A stretch of DNA of 7,671 bases, taken from contig PSRH01000168.1 in assembly GCA_003175915.1 (NCBI GenBank), positions 1 to 7,671 on the forward strand, in the 5' to 3' direction. The translations under genes and the position numbers were made by a program. This DNA is from Candidatus Melainabacteria bacterium. Lineage in GTDB: Bacteria; Cyanobacteriota; Vampirovibrionia; Obscuribacterales; Obscuribacteraceae. A model generated the notes under the pieces. That model saw nothing but the letters and a program-made list of their open reading frames with translations, ran no database searches and was not told where the DNA came from. Below are positions 1 through 6,747 of the stretch, in pieces; within the stretch, counting starts at the first letter, position 1, and each line of letters starts with the position of its first letter.

Positions 1-1426
1 CATGCCGCACTTCCAGCGAGCCATGCCGGTGCCAAATATGCCGTCGCGACCAATGACAGCAGTGCCACACTTCCAGCGACCGGTACCCGTACCCCATGGG
101 CATATGCCAGGAATGGCGGCACATTTCCAACAATCTTTTGCGCCCTCGCACGCGGGTGCGCCACGCTTTCAACATCCGGTCATCATGTCACATGAACTAG
201 CGCCGAATATTATGAGAGCGATGCCACATGTCCAAGGTGGAAGGGTATTGCCGGGGACGGGCTTGCAGCCTTCCTTCTTGAAGGCACCATATAGCTCCAG
301 ATTTGGTGTCGCGATGCCTCATGCGGAACGAAGCGTTGGATTTATGCATCCACTTTTGCGGACGCCCTTTGCTCATGAGCCTTTCAGAACTGCAGCTGGG
401 GCTATAGCCGGTGGTGCTTTGGTTCATCAATTTATGCATCAACCTCATGAACAGGTATCGATTGCCCCGCGAACAGAAGGAATAGGCCACTATAGATCGA
501 TTGTCCCCGGTGCTCCGATCGGTGCAAGACCAAGAGAAATAGGGCCAATGTTGGAGCGTTTCAATCCTCCGGTAGCGCGTCAAATGGGGCCGCGGCTAGC
601 TTGGGGACCAGGCGTAATGAATGTTCCGCGAGCAGGCAATGCGCACATGGGCATACCGGGACCGATAGATCCGGGCGGTTACATTAGAGGTACGGAGCGT
701 TCCCTACCATATTTGACACCAAGATTCGCCATACAACAGTTTGCAGCTTTCAACCCAAACTTTGCTCAGACTGCCATGTTCAACAACCAAAACATGGTAG
801 CAAATCGTGGATTATGGCCTTGGCGGTTGCCACCATATGCCCCTGGTTGGTTCAATCGTTGGCAAAGCAACTGGAGATGGCCTCAGAACAATTGGTGGGG
901 CTGGCAACAGCCTGGATACGAAGACTGGTTGCAACCAGCAGGTTATAACAATAACAACTGGTGGAATGGCTACGGCTATTACAACGGCGGCGGTAGCGGA
1001 GCTCTCTGGGGATTCCTTGCCAGTTTGATGCCGTGGGGAATAAATTCTGATCTGGGTTGGATCCCAGACATGAACTATTACAATGGCTACAATTGGGATG
1101 GTGACAACTACCCGGGTAATTATTTTGCCACCACGGGATACATTCCTACGCAGTATGTCTTTGATGACGCCACCGGCCAATTTTGGGACGTTGGACAGGG
1201 CTTCGTTGACTATCTACCAGCCAATTACGATGCACCGATTACAGTGGCAGTAGATGAAAGCGTACCCGATTATGATGAAGATGGAAGGATCATCGGTTAT
1301 CAGGTTCGTCCTTTCTATTACAACGCTTTCTGGGACCAAAATAGTCAGGCTTACGGATATTATGACTATCGCCAGCAATTCCACTGGCTGACATTCCCAT
1401 GGCTAAATAGCTGGGCCGCCAGTTAA
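1..1426 (+). CDS. Low-complexity His/Met-rich and Trp/Tyr/Asn-rich protein, 5' partial
   Basis: I do not recognise a family or function. The frame is open from the left edge; the first ATG (position 2) lies inside a repeat and no signal peptide or ribosome binding site is visible, so the true start is probably upstream. Residues below count from that ATG (474 residues). Residues 1-60 carry degenerate repeats with the core PHFQR/HFQQ. The first 150 residues hold 15 His and 12 Met. A short Gly/Ala-rich hydrophobic patch lies at 130-141. Residues 272-365 contain 16 Trp plus many Asn, Tyr and Gly. The C-terminal part (about 376-470) is more domain-like, with aromatic-acidic turns such as YVFDDATGQFWD (385-396). 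No Cys occurs. The composition suggests an extracytoplasmic or surface structural protein, but that is inference. The gene is convergent with the TPR gene, 28 bp away, with no clear terminator between them. The C-terminal reading frame is secure; the role is unknown. Confidence 0.75.
   Translation, partial: MPHFQRAMPVPNMPSRPMTAVPHFQRPVPVPHGHMPGMAAHFQQSFAPSHAGAPRFQHPVIMSHELAPNIMRAMPHVQGGRVLPGTGLQPSFLKAPYSSRFGVAMPHAERSVGFMHPLLRTPFAHEPFRTAAGAIAGGALVHQFMHQPHEQVSIAPRTEGIGHYRSIVPGAPIGARPREIGPMLERFNPPVARQMGPRLAWGPGVMNVPRAGNAHMGIPGPIDPGGYIRGTERSLPYLTPRFAIQQFAAFNPNFAQTAMFNNQNMVANRGLWPWRLPPYAPGWFNRWQSNWRWPQNNWWGWQQPGYEDWLQPAGYNNNNWWNGYGYYNGGGSGALWGFLASLMPWGINSDLGWIPDMNYYNGYNWDGDNYPGNYFATTGYIPTQYVFDDATGQFWDVGQGFVDYLPANYDAPITVAVDESVPDYDEDGRIIGYQVRPFYYNAFWDQNSQAYGYYDYRQQFHWLTFPWLNSWAAS
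2..121 (+). repeat. Two 60-nt in-frame tandem repeat units with a degenerate third
   Basis: Units at 2-61 and 62-121 each encode 20 residues with the core PHFQR followed by a Met/Pro/Val stretch. A third, decayed copy begins at about 122 (HFQQSF), and a further trace is RFQHP at residues 55-59. The units differ at several synonymous and nonsynonymous sites, so the duplication is not recent. More copies may lie left of the window. Confidence 0.7.
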
Positions 1427-1454
1427 GGCGAAACGGCTTACCTTGGGAGATCCG

Positions 1455-2729
1455 CTAATCGGCGCTGCTCAAGCTCTTGGCCTTGGCCTGCATAGGCTTC
1501 TCGTAATCTGGCCTGCGCTCGATTTCAGCATCTCCGATGATGCTCTCTGCTCTTGCTTTTAGCTGCTCTCCCTCTGGTTTTCGACCGAGGTAATAGAGGG
1601 TGTAAGCATATTTGCGCAGATAAGGAGCGAGGTCGGCCGATAACGGGCCGGAATTTTGTTCGGCCAACTCCAGAGCCTGTTGGAGTACCGGCGCAGCGGC
1701 CGCGAAGTTCCTTTGATCATCATAGAGGCAGCCAAGTGCCAGCAGAAAGCGTGCTCTGGTGCCTGCTGCAGTCGCATCCGACGGTATGATTTTCAAAGCG
1801 CGATGATAGACTTCTTCGGCTGCTTGATATTTCCCCTCTTTGAGAAGGCACCTGGCCAGCTTGTCCATGCGCCGGTAGCTTGCCGGATCACCGGTCGATA
1901 AAATCTTTTCGGTTAATCCTAAAGCATCCTGAAAATAGGACTCAGCATCATGCATTTCATTTTTCGATTGGCAAATTTCGGCGAGACTGTCATAGCTATT
2001 GGCCAGTGAAAGATGTTGTTTACCAAGAATTGTCGCCTTCAAATCCAGAGCTGCTTTGAACAGTCTATCGGCCATATCGTAGTTACCCCTGAGCCGATAA
2101 ATATTGCCCAGGTCGTCACATGTAACAGACCATTCAAGGAGCGGGTCGATCATAATTGGAGTGGCCTGGCCCGCCCAGCCCTGTAGGGGCTCGCCCTTTT
2201 TCATTGTCAATTTAGGAGAGGATTGCTCGAGTGGCTCCCTCAGTTTGCCCTCAACGAAAGCAAGCACATCTTCCGTAAGCGGATCAGCCTTGCTCACCGT
2301 GCCGTACAGCAAATAGAACTTAACGAGCGAACCCATGGCAGGAATGATGAGACCGTTGCCACGACCCATGGCTCTTTCCCGGACACACAGCTCCTCTTCC
2401 AGAAGCGGTTCGGCCTCGCTAAAGCGTCCGCGGATGGTATAAAGCCGGCCCAGTGTACCCAGGCTTTTGGCCAGGCGCACGTCGTTCTCTCCGAACGCGC
2501 CGGCCTGGATGACGGCCTGTTTGAGCATTGGCTCAGCTTTCCAGTATTCATTCGAATCTAGAGCAGTGGTACCGTCTCTTTGGAGTTGCTCCCAGTGCTT
2601 TGCAGGGTCGCCTGTGGCTGGGACCGAAGCAAAAACAGCGCAACACGAAGATGCGGTAGCGAGTAGTAGCACCAGCAGGCGCGGCTTTCTCCAGAAAGAT
2701 TTGACTGCAACATGGCGTCCCTGAGGCAT
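1455..2729 (-). CDS. Exported tetratricopeptide repeat (TPR) protein
   Basis: This 424-residue protein begins with a signal peptide: a basic N-region (Arg/Lys at 5-17), a hydrophobic core at about 18-33, and a likely type I cleavage after VFA at 32-34. The rest is mostly helical TPR units at about 49-84, 85-118, 127-160, 200-237, 242-275, 283-315, 325-358 and 366-398. They show the usual W/L-G-Y-A-A-P pattern, for example DLGNIYRLRGNYDMADRLF. Units spaced about 42 residues apart resemble the kinesin-light-chain type (TPR_10/TPR_12). The segment 161-198 is a non-repeat insertion. TPR proteins bind partner proteins; the partner is unknown, and the site of action is probably periplasmic or extracellular. 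The ATG is preceded by a weak AGGT five bases upstream and a good candidate promoter about 40 bases upstream. The 136-bp gap to the gene behind it suggests separate transcription. Confidence 0.9.
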   Translation of the reverse strand: MPQGRHVAVKSFWRKPRLLVLLLATASSCCAVFASVPATGDPAKHWEQLQRDGTTALDSNEYWKAEPMLKQAVIQAGAFGENDVRLAKSLGTLGRLYTIRGRFSEAEPLLEEELCVRERAMGRGNGLIIPAMGSLVKFYLLYGTVSKADPLTEDVLAFVEGKLREPLEQSSPKLTMKKGEPLQGWAGQATPIMIDPLLEWSVTCDDLGNIYRLRGNYDMADRLFKAALDLKATILGKQHLSLANSYDSLAEICQSKNEMHDAESYFQDALGLTEKILSTGDPASYRRMDKLARCLLKEGKYQAAEEVYHRALKIIPSDATAAGTRARFLLALGCLYDDQRNFAAAAPVLQQALELAEQNSGPLSADLAPYLRKYAYTLYYLGRKPEGEQLKARAESIIGDAEIERRPDYEKPMQAKAKSLSSAD

Positions 2730-2765
2730 ATTTGACCTGCGCTTCCTAGTAAGACCCCCACAACA

Positions 2766-2796
2766 ATTCTAACGGATGGATTAGCGAGGTTGTCAA
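2766..2796 (-). promoter_or_regulatory. Candidate sigma-70-type promoter for the TPR gene
   Basis: On the minus strand, TTGACA (2796-2791), a perfect -35 hexamer, is followed by TAGAAT (2771-2766), which matches five of six -10 bases. The spacer is 19 bases, a little long. Transcription would start near 2758, about 30 bases before the TPR start codon, a typical leader length. Confidence 0.5.
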
Positions 2797-2865
2797 TCCA
2801 CGCCATCAACATAAGTTTGAGATTCGCACTGAGAGGATCGACTGGGCTTGCTCAGAAATTAGGAG

Positions 2866-3306
2866 TCACTTGCTGAACTTGCCTTCGATTTCCGATATTC
2901 GTTTGTCATCGACGCTTTCTTCGTAGACACAGTCAATCTTATTATCTTTGTGAGAATAGAGTTTCAAGTTGCGAAAGAAAGCGATCCCGCCCTGTTCGTA
3001 GAGTAATAAACCGTATTTATCCGAAATAGCCGCTGCGATCACTCGGGAATGTGGCTCGGGACCAGTACACCCGGCAGAGAATGGTCCGTCCACGTCGGAC
3101 ATGTTCTCCACGCCCATGCCGCGGTACCAGACTTTCGGTAAATCGGATTTGCTCTTTACCTGCTTCAACTGTCCAGAATTAATCACTGCGTCGGCCTGTT
3201 TCTTAGTCAGCTCCATCTCGCTTGCCCTTCCTTCTAGGACGGTTATGTTCAAAAGCAGTACCACCAAAAGGCCAAGACCCAAGGCTACCCGATGTGTAAA
3301 TCGCAT
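2866..3306 (-). CDS. Small exported protein of unknown function
   Basis: The frame is open back to 3501, but I place the start at the ATG at 3306, giving 146 residues. It has GGAG eight bases upstream (3318-3315) and is followed directly by a signal peptide, whereas the longer form would run into the divergent HEAT gene and has no such features. The hydrophobic core spans about residues 8-24 and likely cleavage follows GRA (26-28). The mature part has about 118 residues with two cysteines (C80, C126) that could form a disulfide. It reads like a small alpha/beta domain, with a recognisable stretch AGCTGPEPHSRVIAAAIS at 78-95 and YEQGG at 103-107. I do not recognise a named family. Its neighbours do not indicate a role: it lies upstream of the TPR gene on the same strand, but 136 bp separate them. 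Confidence 0.75.
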   Translation of the reverse strand: MRFTHRVALGLGLLVVLLLNITVLEGRASEMELTKKQADAVINSGQLKQVKSKSDLPKVWYRGMGVENMSDVDGPFSAGCTGPEPHSRVIAAAISDKYGLLLYEQGGIAFFRNLKLYSHKDNKIDCVYEESVDDKRISEIEGKFSK

Positions 3307-3373
3307 AGATTGTTCTCCGAGAAACGCAAGTCGAATAATACTCGATTTGCCTGGCGGCTTCCTAGACCAGGAT

Positions 3374-3402
3374 TTGCGATTGTCTGTTCGTATTCGTAAT
3401 AT
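3374..3402 (+). promoter_or_regulatory. Weak candidate promoter for the HEAT-repeat gene
   Basis: TTGCGA (3374-3379) and TAATAT (3397-3402) are separated by exactly 17 bases, each matching four of six consensus positions. Transcription would start near 3409, about 28 bases before the ATG. It lies in the divergent spacer between the small exported protein and the HEAT gene, overlapping two 8-bp direct repeats. Confidence 0.3.
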
Positions 3403-3436
3403 TATGTGAGTATTCGTCAGGCGAGGTAGGTAGGAA

Positions 3437-4324
3437 ATGGTCGTCGATGTAAAGGGATGCATTGCTGTAGCGCTGGCGTTGTCCATAGGATTGGCCGGCA
3501 CTTTCGTTTGTGCGTCGGAATACAGGGCCAGCGATGTTCAGAAAGCGGTGAAAGATCTGAGCAGCCGCGACGAGGAGATCAGGCACTCGGCCGCGTACCA
3601 TCTCAGTGAAATGGGTCCGGAGGCGAAGGACGCAGTTCCACAATTAATTGAAGTATTGCAGTCCGACCCGGTCATCAGCATTCGCGCTGAAGCAGCTTCG
3701 GCGCTGGGCAAAATTGGCGCTCCGGCAAGCGCTGCAATTCCTGGCCTCATTTCTTTTCTGAAATCCAAGGAAGGCAAGTACGAACGTACTTACGCTGCTA
3801 GCGCCCTTGGTGGCATCGGCAAGCAACCGGAGCTGGCGGTTCCAGCCCTCATTGACGCATTGCAGCATGATGAGGAACCTGTCGTGAAGCGTCTTGCGGC
3901 AATGGCGCTAGGAAGCTTTGGTGCTGATGCCCGACCGGCAATTCCAGCTCTGATCGAAGCGCTCAATGAGGGGAACAAAGATCTAAGAGAAGCGGCTGCA
4001 TACGGACTGAGAAAGATTCCAGCAGGAGCAAGTGATGTTCCTGCCCTGACAAAGCTGTTGGATGATGACATTGATATCGCACGAGAAGCAGCGGCCCGGT
4101 CGATTGCCGGAGCCGGCTCGGAGGCTGTCGGTGCTGTGCCGAAACTGGTTGCCCTTCTAGAAGACAAGAACGCATCCGTGCGGGAAGCGGCGGCAGGAGC
4201 ACTGGGAGCCATCGGCCCGGATGCTAAGGAAGCAGTGCCGGCTTTGAAAAAGGCTCTCACCGACGCGGAAGTGCACGATGAAGCTGCTGATGCGTTAGAA
4301 CAAATCAAGAAGAGGCGGCATTAG
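3437..4324 (+). CDS. Exported HEAT-repeat protein (PBS-lyase-like HEAT repeats)
   Basis: This 295-residue protein has a hydrophobic signal sequence at about residues 8-24 with likely cleavage near VCA (24-26). The remainder is essentially one solenoid of eight HEAT units starting at residues 34, 67, 101, 135, 169, 201, 234 and 267, with a spacing of 32-34 residues. Units open with [VI]P-x-L and contain R-x-x-A-A-x-A-L-G-x-[IF]-G in the second helix. Repeats of this kind occur in phycobilisome lyase subunits (CpcE/F) and in many bacterial scaffold proteins. Without the rest of a lyase and with a signal peptide, a protein-binding role outside the cytoplasm is more likely. AGGTAGG (3424-3430) lies six bases before the ATG. 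The C-terminus ends in a basic tail (KKRRH). The gene ends 7 bp from the convergent bestrophin gene. Confidence 0.92.
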   Translation: MVVDVKGCIAVALALSIGLAGTFVCASEYRASDVQKAVKDLSSRDEEIRHSAAYHLSEMGPEAKDAVPQLIEVLQSDPVISIRAEAASALGKIGAPASAAIPGLISFLKSKEGKYERTYAASALGGIGKQPELAVPALIDALQHDEEPVVKRLAAMALGSFGADARPAIPALIEALNEGNKDLREAAAYGLRKIPAGASDVPALTKLLDDDIDIAREAAARSIAGAGSEAVGAVPKLVALLEDKNASVREAAAGALGAIGPDAKEAVPALKKALTDAEVHDEAADALEQIKKRRH

Positions 4325-4331
4325 TGCTTGC

Positions 4332-5330
4332 CTACATAAGGTAGCCTTCTGTAGCCTGCAAAGGTTCAGGTAGTTCAGATTCACCAAGTAGCTCGCGTAA
4401 GTCGATTTCTATATTGCGGGAAATCGCTGCCATGGGTACGTCATTCAAACTATTTTCGAAGGGATTTTCGCTCGTGTCACCGACTTTCTCCATGGTGTCA
4501 AAGATCCAGGAGATCAAAATCGAAAATGGGATGGTGAGCCAGGTGGCGCTTTCACTAAGTTTGGCAAACTCGCCGATCAGACCAAATGGCAAAAGGACTA
4601 TGAACAAGCTTACAAACACCTCGCTAAAATAGGCATACTGCCGCGGAAAAGGGAATGACTTGATTCTTTCGGCCTTTCCCTGCTGGGCGTACAAATCATT
4701 GCACAGCCGCATTAAATCAGAATGCTCATAGGCATCTATCAGGTTAGCCTCCTTGAGAGCTGTAAGCGTGCACATTTGCTGATAAATCATTTCCTTTGGA
4801 ATGTTTTTTTTGCTCAGCAATGAAGTCGCTTCTTCTGAAGGACAGAGCCTGCGCAATTGATTTTCTGCTTCTTCCTCAAACGGCTTGGTGGAAAAACACT
4901 CTGTGGAAATTTTGGTGTATATGTGTGTATCGTCCCAGACGCTGCGCTTGCGTAACTGCAAAAGAAGAAGATGGACGTAAGCAATTTGACGGTATATGAA
5001 AGTTTTTGTTTTTTCCCTTGTATCTTCGTTTCTTCTTTCCTGGACAATCGCCAGCAAATATGAAGATGCTGCTCGACTGATATTTACGATTTCTCCCCAG
5101 ATTTTGCGGGCCTCCCAGAGGCGATCATAGGCGGAATTATTCTTGAAGCCGACATAGAAGGCGACGGCCGTACCAATAGTGGCAATCGGCAGAAACGGAA
5201 TGGCTAAAAATCGAAACTCAAGGAAATGAAATAGGCCGTAGACTACAGAGCTAAGCACCCCACTAAACAAAACCGTTCGCCAGGAAAAATACCAAATGAC
5301 CGATGGATCTAGGAGTCTCTTAACGTAGAT
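4332..5330 (-). CDS. Bestrophin-family (UPF0187) membrane channel, probable ATC start
   Basis: Bestrophins form pentameric ion channels in the membrane; bacterial members have been described as cation or anion channels, so selectivity cannot be called here. Counting from the ATC at 5330 (332 residues), family signatures are: a pre-membrane segment with FSWR (15-18); hydrophobic segments at about 21-36 and 42-61; the strongly conserved NNSAYDRLWEARKIWGEIVN (64-83); FPFPRQYAYF (226-235); further membrane segments at about 236-254 and 262-278; and the acidic cytoplasmic motif VGDTSENPFENSLNDVP (283-299). The first standard start codon in frame is TTG at 5270, which would remove 20 residues including the conserved FSWR and has no ribosome binding site. 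The reading IYVKRLLDPSVIWYFSWR fits the usual family N-terminus with ATC in the position of ATG, seven bases after AGGGAGGGG. No ATG, GTG or other TTG lies between the upstream in-frame TAA and 5270. The start is therefore inferred; the family is secure. Confidence 0.85.
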   Translation of the reverse strand: MYVKRLLDPSVIWYFSWRTVLFSGVLSSVVYGLFHFLEFRFLAIPFLPIATIGTAVAFYVGFKNNSAYDRLWEARKIWGEIVNISRAASSYLLAIVQERRNEDTREKTKTFIYRQIAYVHLLLLQLRKRSVWDDTHIYTKISTECFSTKPFEEEAENQLRRLCPSEEATSLLSKKNIPKEMIYQQMCTLTALKEANLIDAYEHSDLMRLCNDLYAQQGKAERIKSFPFPRQYAYFSEVFVSLFIVLLPFGLIGEFAKLSESATWLTIPFSILISWIFDTMEKVGDTSENPFENSLNDVPMAAISRNIEIDLRELLGESELPEPLQATEGYLM

Positions 5331-5519
5331 GGCAGTGCCCCTCCCTGATAAGGTGTGAATCTGGTTGTCAGGAATAGCTGTCAGCAGATCTTATACTAGA
5401 ATGTACCGGCTAACATTCATGGTGGCAATATGTCCCTTGCATGATTTATCAAGGCTTAAGCCACGGCCAATCGTAGCGATCTCGGATACTCAGTATTCCT
5501 AACTCGAAGCTAATTTGCC
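5331..5519. other. Divergent spacer between bestrophin and BMP genes
   Basis: This 189-bp stretch must hold the start signals of both divergent genes. On the minus strand there is a possible -10 (TATAAG, 5395-5390) without a matching -35. On the plus strand I find no convincing promoter and no clear ribosome binding site before the BMP ATG. A 10-bp perfect palindrome, GGCTTAAGCC, lies at 5453-5462 and could be chance. No ORF with a start codon and ribosome binding site is visible. Confidence 0.5.
5338..5346 (-). promoter_or_regulatory. Strong Shine-Dalgarno sequence that decides the bestrophin start
   Basis: On the minus strand, AGGGAGGGG lies seven bases before the ATC codon at 5330-5328. 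It is among the strongest ribosome binding sites in the window and sits at the ideal distance from ATC, while the TTG at 5270 lies 67 bases downstream of it. This supports initiation at ATC, or at an ATG that has mutated or been misread. Confidence 0.65.
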
Positions 5520-6623
5520 ATGAATTTCACAAAAGTTGTTGGATGGTCTTTGCTTTCGATTACTGTTGTCGCTTTGGCCGGCATGCTGGCTGCCTTTTCT
5601 CCAGCATTCGCCTCCCCCGCCAAGTTGAAAGTCGGATTTCTCTACGACAGCTCTATGAGCGATGCCGGCTGGACGACCGCACATAATCTAGGACGGCAGT
5701 ACATGGAATCGAAAGTGCCGGGCGTCGAGACGATTGTGGCCGAAAATATTCCCGAGACTTCCGAAGCTCAGCGAGTGCTCGAGAAAATGGTGGCACAAGG
5801 CTGTAAGTTGATTTTCACAACTTCTTACGGATTTTTAGAACCAGCTCTCAAAGTGGCTGAAAGGCACCCGGATGTGACCATTATGCAAGTCAATCGAGTG
5901 CAGACCGCAAAAAATGTGGGGACATATTTTTGTTACCTCTACGAGCCTATGTATATCGCTGGCACGATAGCAGGCAAAATGACCAAGTCAAACAAGCTAG
6001 GTCTGATTGGCGGTCATCCGACTCCTGTGGTGATGCAGCTCACCAATGCTTTTGCGCTCGGGGCACGTTCCGTCAATCCAAAAGCCACTCTTAAAGTTGT
6101 CTGGATCAACAGTTGGTCCGATCCTCCTCTGGAAGCGGAGTCCATCAAAGGACTCCACGAGGCGGGAGTGGACGTGATTACCCAGGCAATGGACAGCAAC
6201 GTTACCACGGCTCGGACAGCCGAAAGCCTGGGGATGTACACAGTTGGGAACTATGTGGATTCGCATGAGCTGGCGCCGCATGGCTGGCTGACCGGTGGCT
6301 GCTTGAACTGGGGACCGCTCTATGAGAACGTTGTCAAATCCGTCATAGATCATTCCTGGAAGTCGAGCGTTGTCGTAACGAGCATGAAGGATGGTGCTAT
6401 CAAACTATCATCTATGGGAAGTGCGGTCCCACTTGTACTACGCAAACAAGCGCTCGATCTTGAAAAGGCGATTAAAGACGGCCGCGTAGTTGTATTTGCA
6501 GGTCCGGTAAAAGATCGCGACGGCAAGGTGCGATTGCCTGCAGGGCAGAAGCCAGATGCTAAATGGTTAGGCTCGATGGACTTCTTCGTAGATGGAGTTG
6601 ACGGCAGCTTACCGAAGAAATGA
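5520..6623 (+). CDS. BMP-family periplasmic substrate-binding protein
   Basis: This is a 367-residue member of the basic membrane protein (Bmp/PnrA-like, PF02608) family, whose members bind small ligands, often purine nucleosides or bases, and deliver them to ABC importers. A signal peptide spans residues 1-31 with cleavage after AFA (29-31); there is no lipobox cysteine, so the protein is soluble rather than a lipoprotein. The two-lobe periplasmic-binding fold follows: KLKVGFLYDSSMSDAGWT (35-52), CKLIFTTSYGF (95-105), YIAGTIAGKMTKSNKLGLIGG (in 145-165), ALGARSVNP (179-187), VDVITQAMDSN (217-227), GCLNWGPLYE (260-269), MKDGAIKL (289-296) and GPVKDRDGKVRLPAGQ (328-343). This matches the proteobacterial DAGW-type subgroup in length and motif order. 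The ATG is chosen because it opens the signal peptide, although no clear ribosome binding site precedes it. No ATPase or permease gene lies in the window. The ligand cannot be assigned from sequence. Confidence 0.92.
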   Translation: MNFTKVVGWSLLSITVVALAGMLAAFSPAFASPAKLKVGFLYDSSMSDAGWTTAHNLGRQYMESKVPGVETIVAENIPETSEAQRVLEKMVAQGCKLIFTTSYGFLEPALKVAERHPDVTIMQVNRVQTAKNVGTYFCYLYEPMYIAGTIAGKMTKSNKLGLIGGHPTPVVMQLTNAFALGARSVNPKATLKVVWINSWSDPPLEAESIKGLHEAGVDVITQAMDSNVTTARTAESLGMYTVGNYVDSHELAPHGWLTGGCLNWGPLYENVVKSVIDHSWKSSVVVTSMKDGAIKLSSMGSAVPLVLRKQALDLEKAIKDGRVVVFAGPVKDRDGKVRLPAGQKPDAKWLGSMDFFVDGVDGSLPKK

Positions 6624-6737
6624 GGGCGTACAGCCTCCGCAACAGGGAACCAACCCTGATTATGATCGTCGCTTATGCTTGATTGAGTCGGCGCAATGAG
6701 TTTGAAAGAAAGCGATTTGACCCGATGGGCGAGGGGC

Positions 6738-6742
6738 GGAGG
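6738..6742 (+). promoter_or_regulatory. Ribosome binding site for the phosphatase GTG start
   Basis: GGAGG lies five bases before the GTG at 6748. It supports this GTG over the next in-frame ATG (6811), which would leave out the first 21 residues and has no such sequence upstream. Confidence 0.65.
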
Positions 6743-6747
6743 TCGTT

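Noticed and set aside
2..121. CRISPR-like or noncoding direct repeats at the left edge
   Set aside because: The 60-nt periodicity is in frame, codes the same peptide motif, and has no unique spacers.
812..1180. 122-residue minus-strand open frame opposite the Trp-rich region
   Set aside because: Its Val/Ile/Pro-rich text is explained by the Tyr/Asn/Trp codons of the opposite strand; no start signals are seen.
1427..1454. Bidirectional terminator between the first gene and the TPR gene
   Set aside because: AAGGCG-AAA-CGGCTT pairs imperfectly around a triloop and has no T-run on either side.
3307..3501. Longer 211-residue version of the small exported protein starting at 3501
   Set aside because: The extension overlaps the divergent HEAT gene, lacks a ribosome binding site, and places the signal peptide 65 residues inside the protein. 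The ATG at 3306 with GGAG upstream is better.
3790..4308. 172-residue open frame opposite the HEAT gene
   Set aside because: It is the Ala/Ser-rich mirror of a repetitive coding region, with composition typical of an antisense frame and no ribosome binding site.
5453..5462. GGCTTAAGCC perfect palindrome as an operator
   Set aside because: Ten-base palindromes occur by chance at this frequency, the flanks do not extend it, and no second copy is seen.
6643..6658. CAGGG-AACCAA-CCCTG hairpin after the BMP gene as a terminator
   Set aside because: The stem has only five base pairs and no T-run follows, so it does not qualify as an intrinsic terminator.
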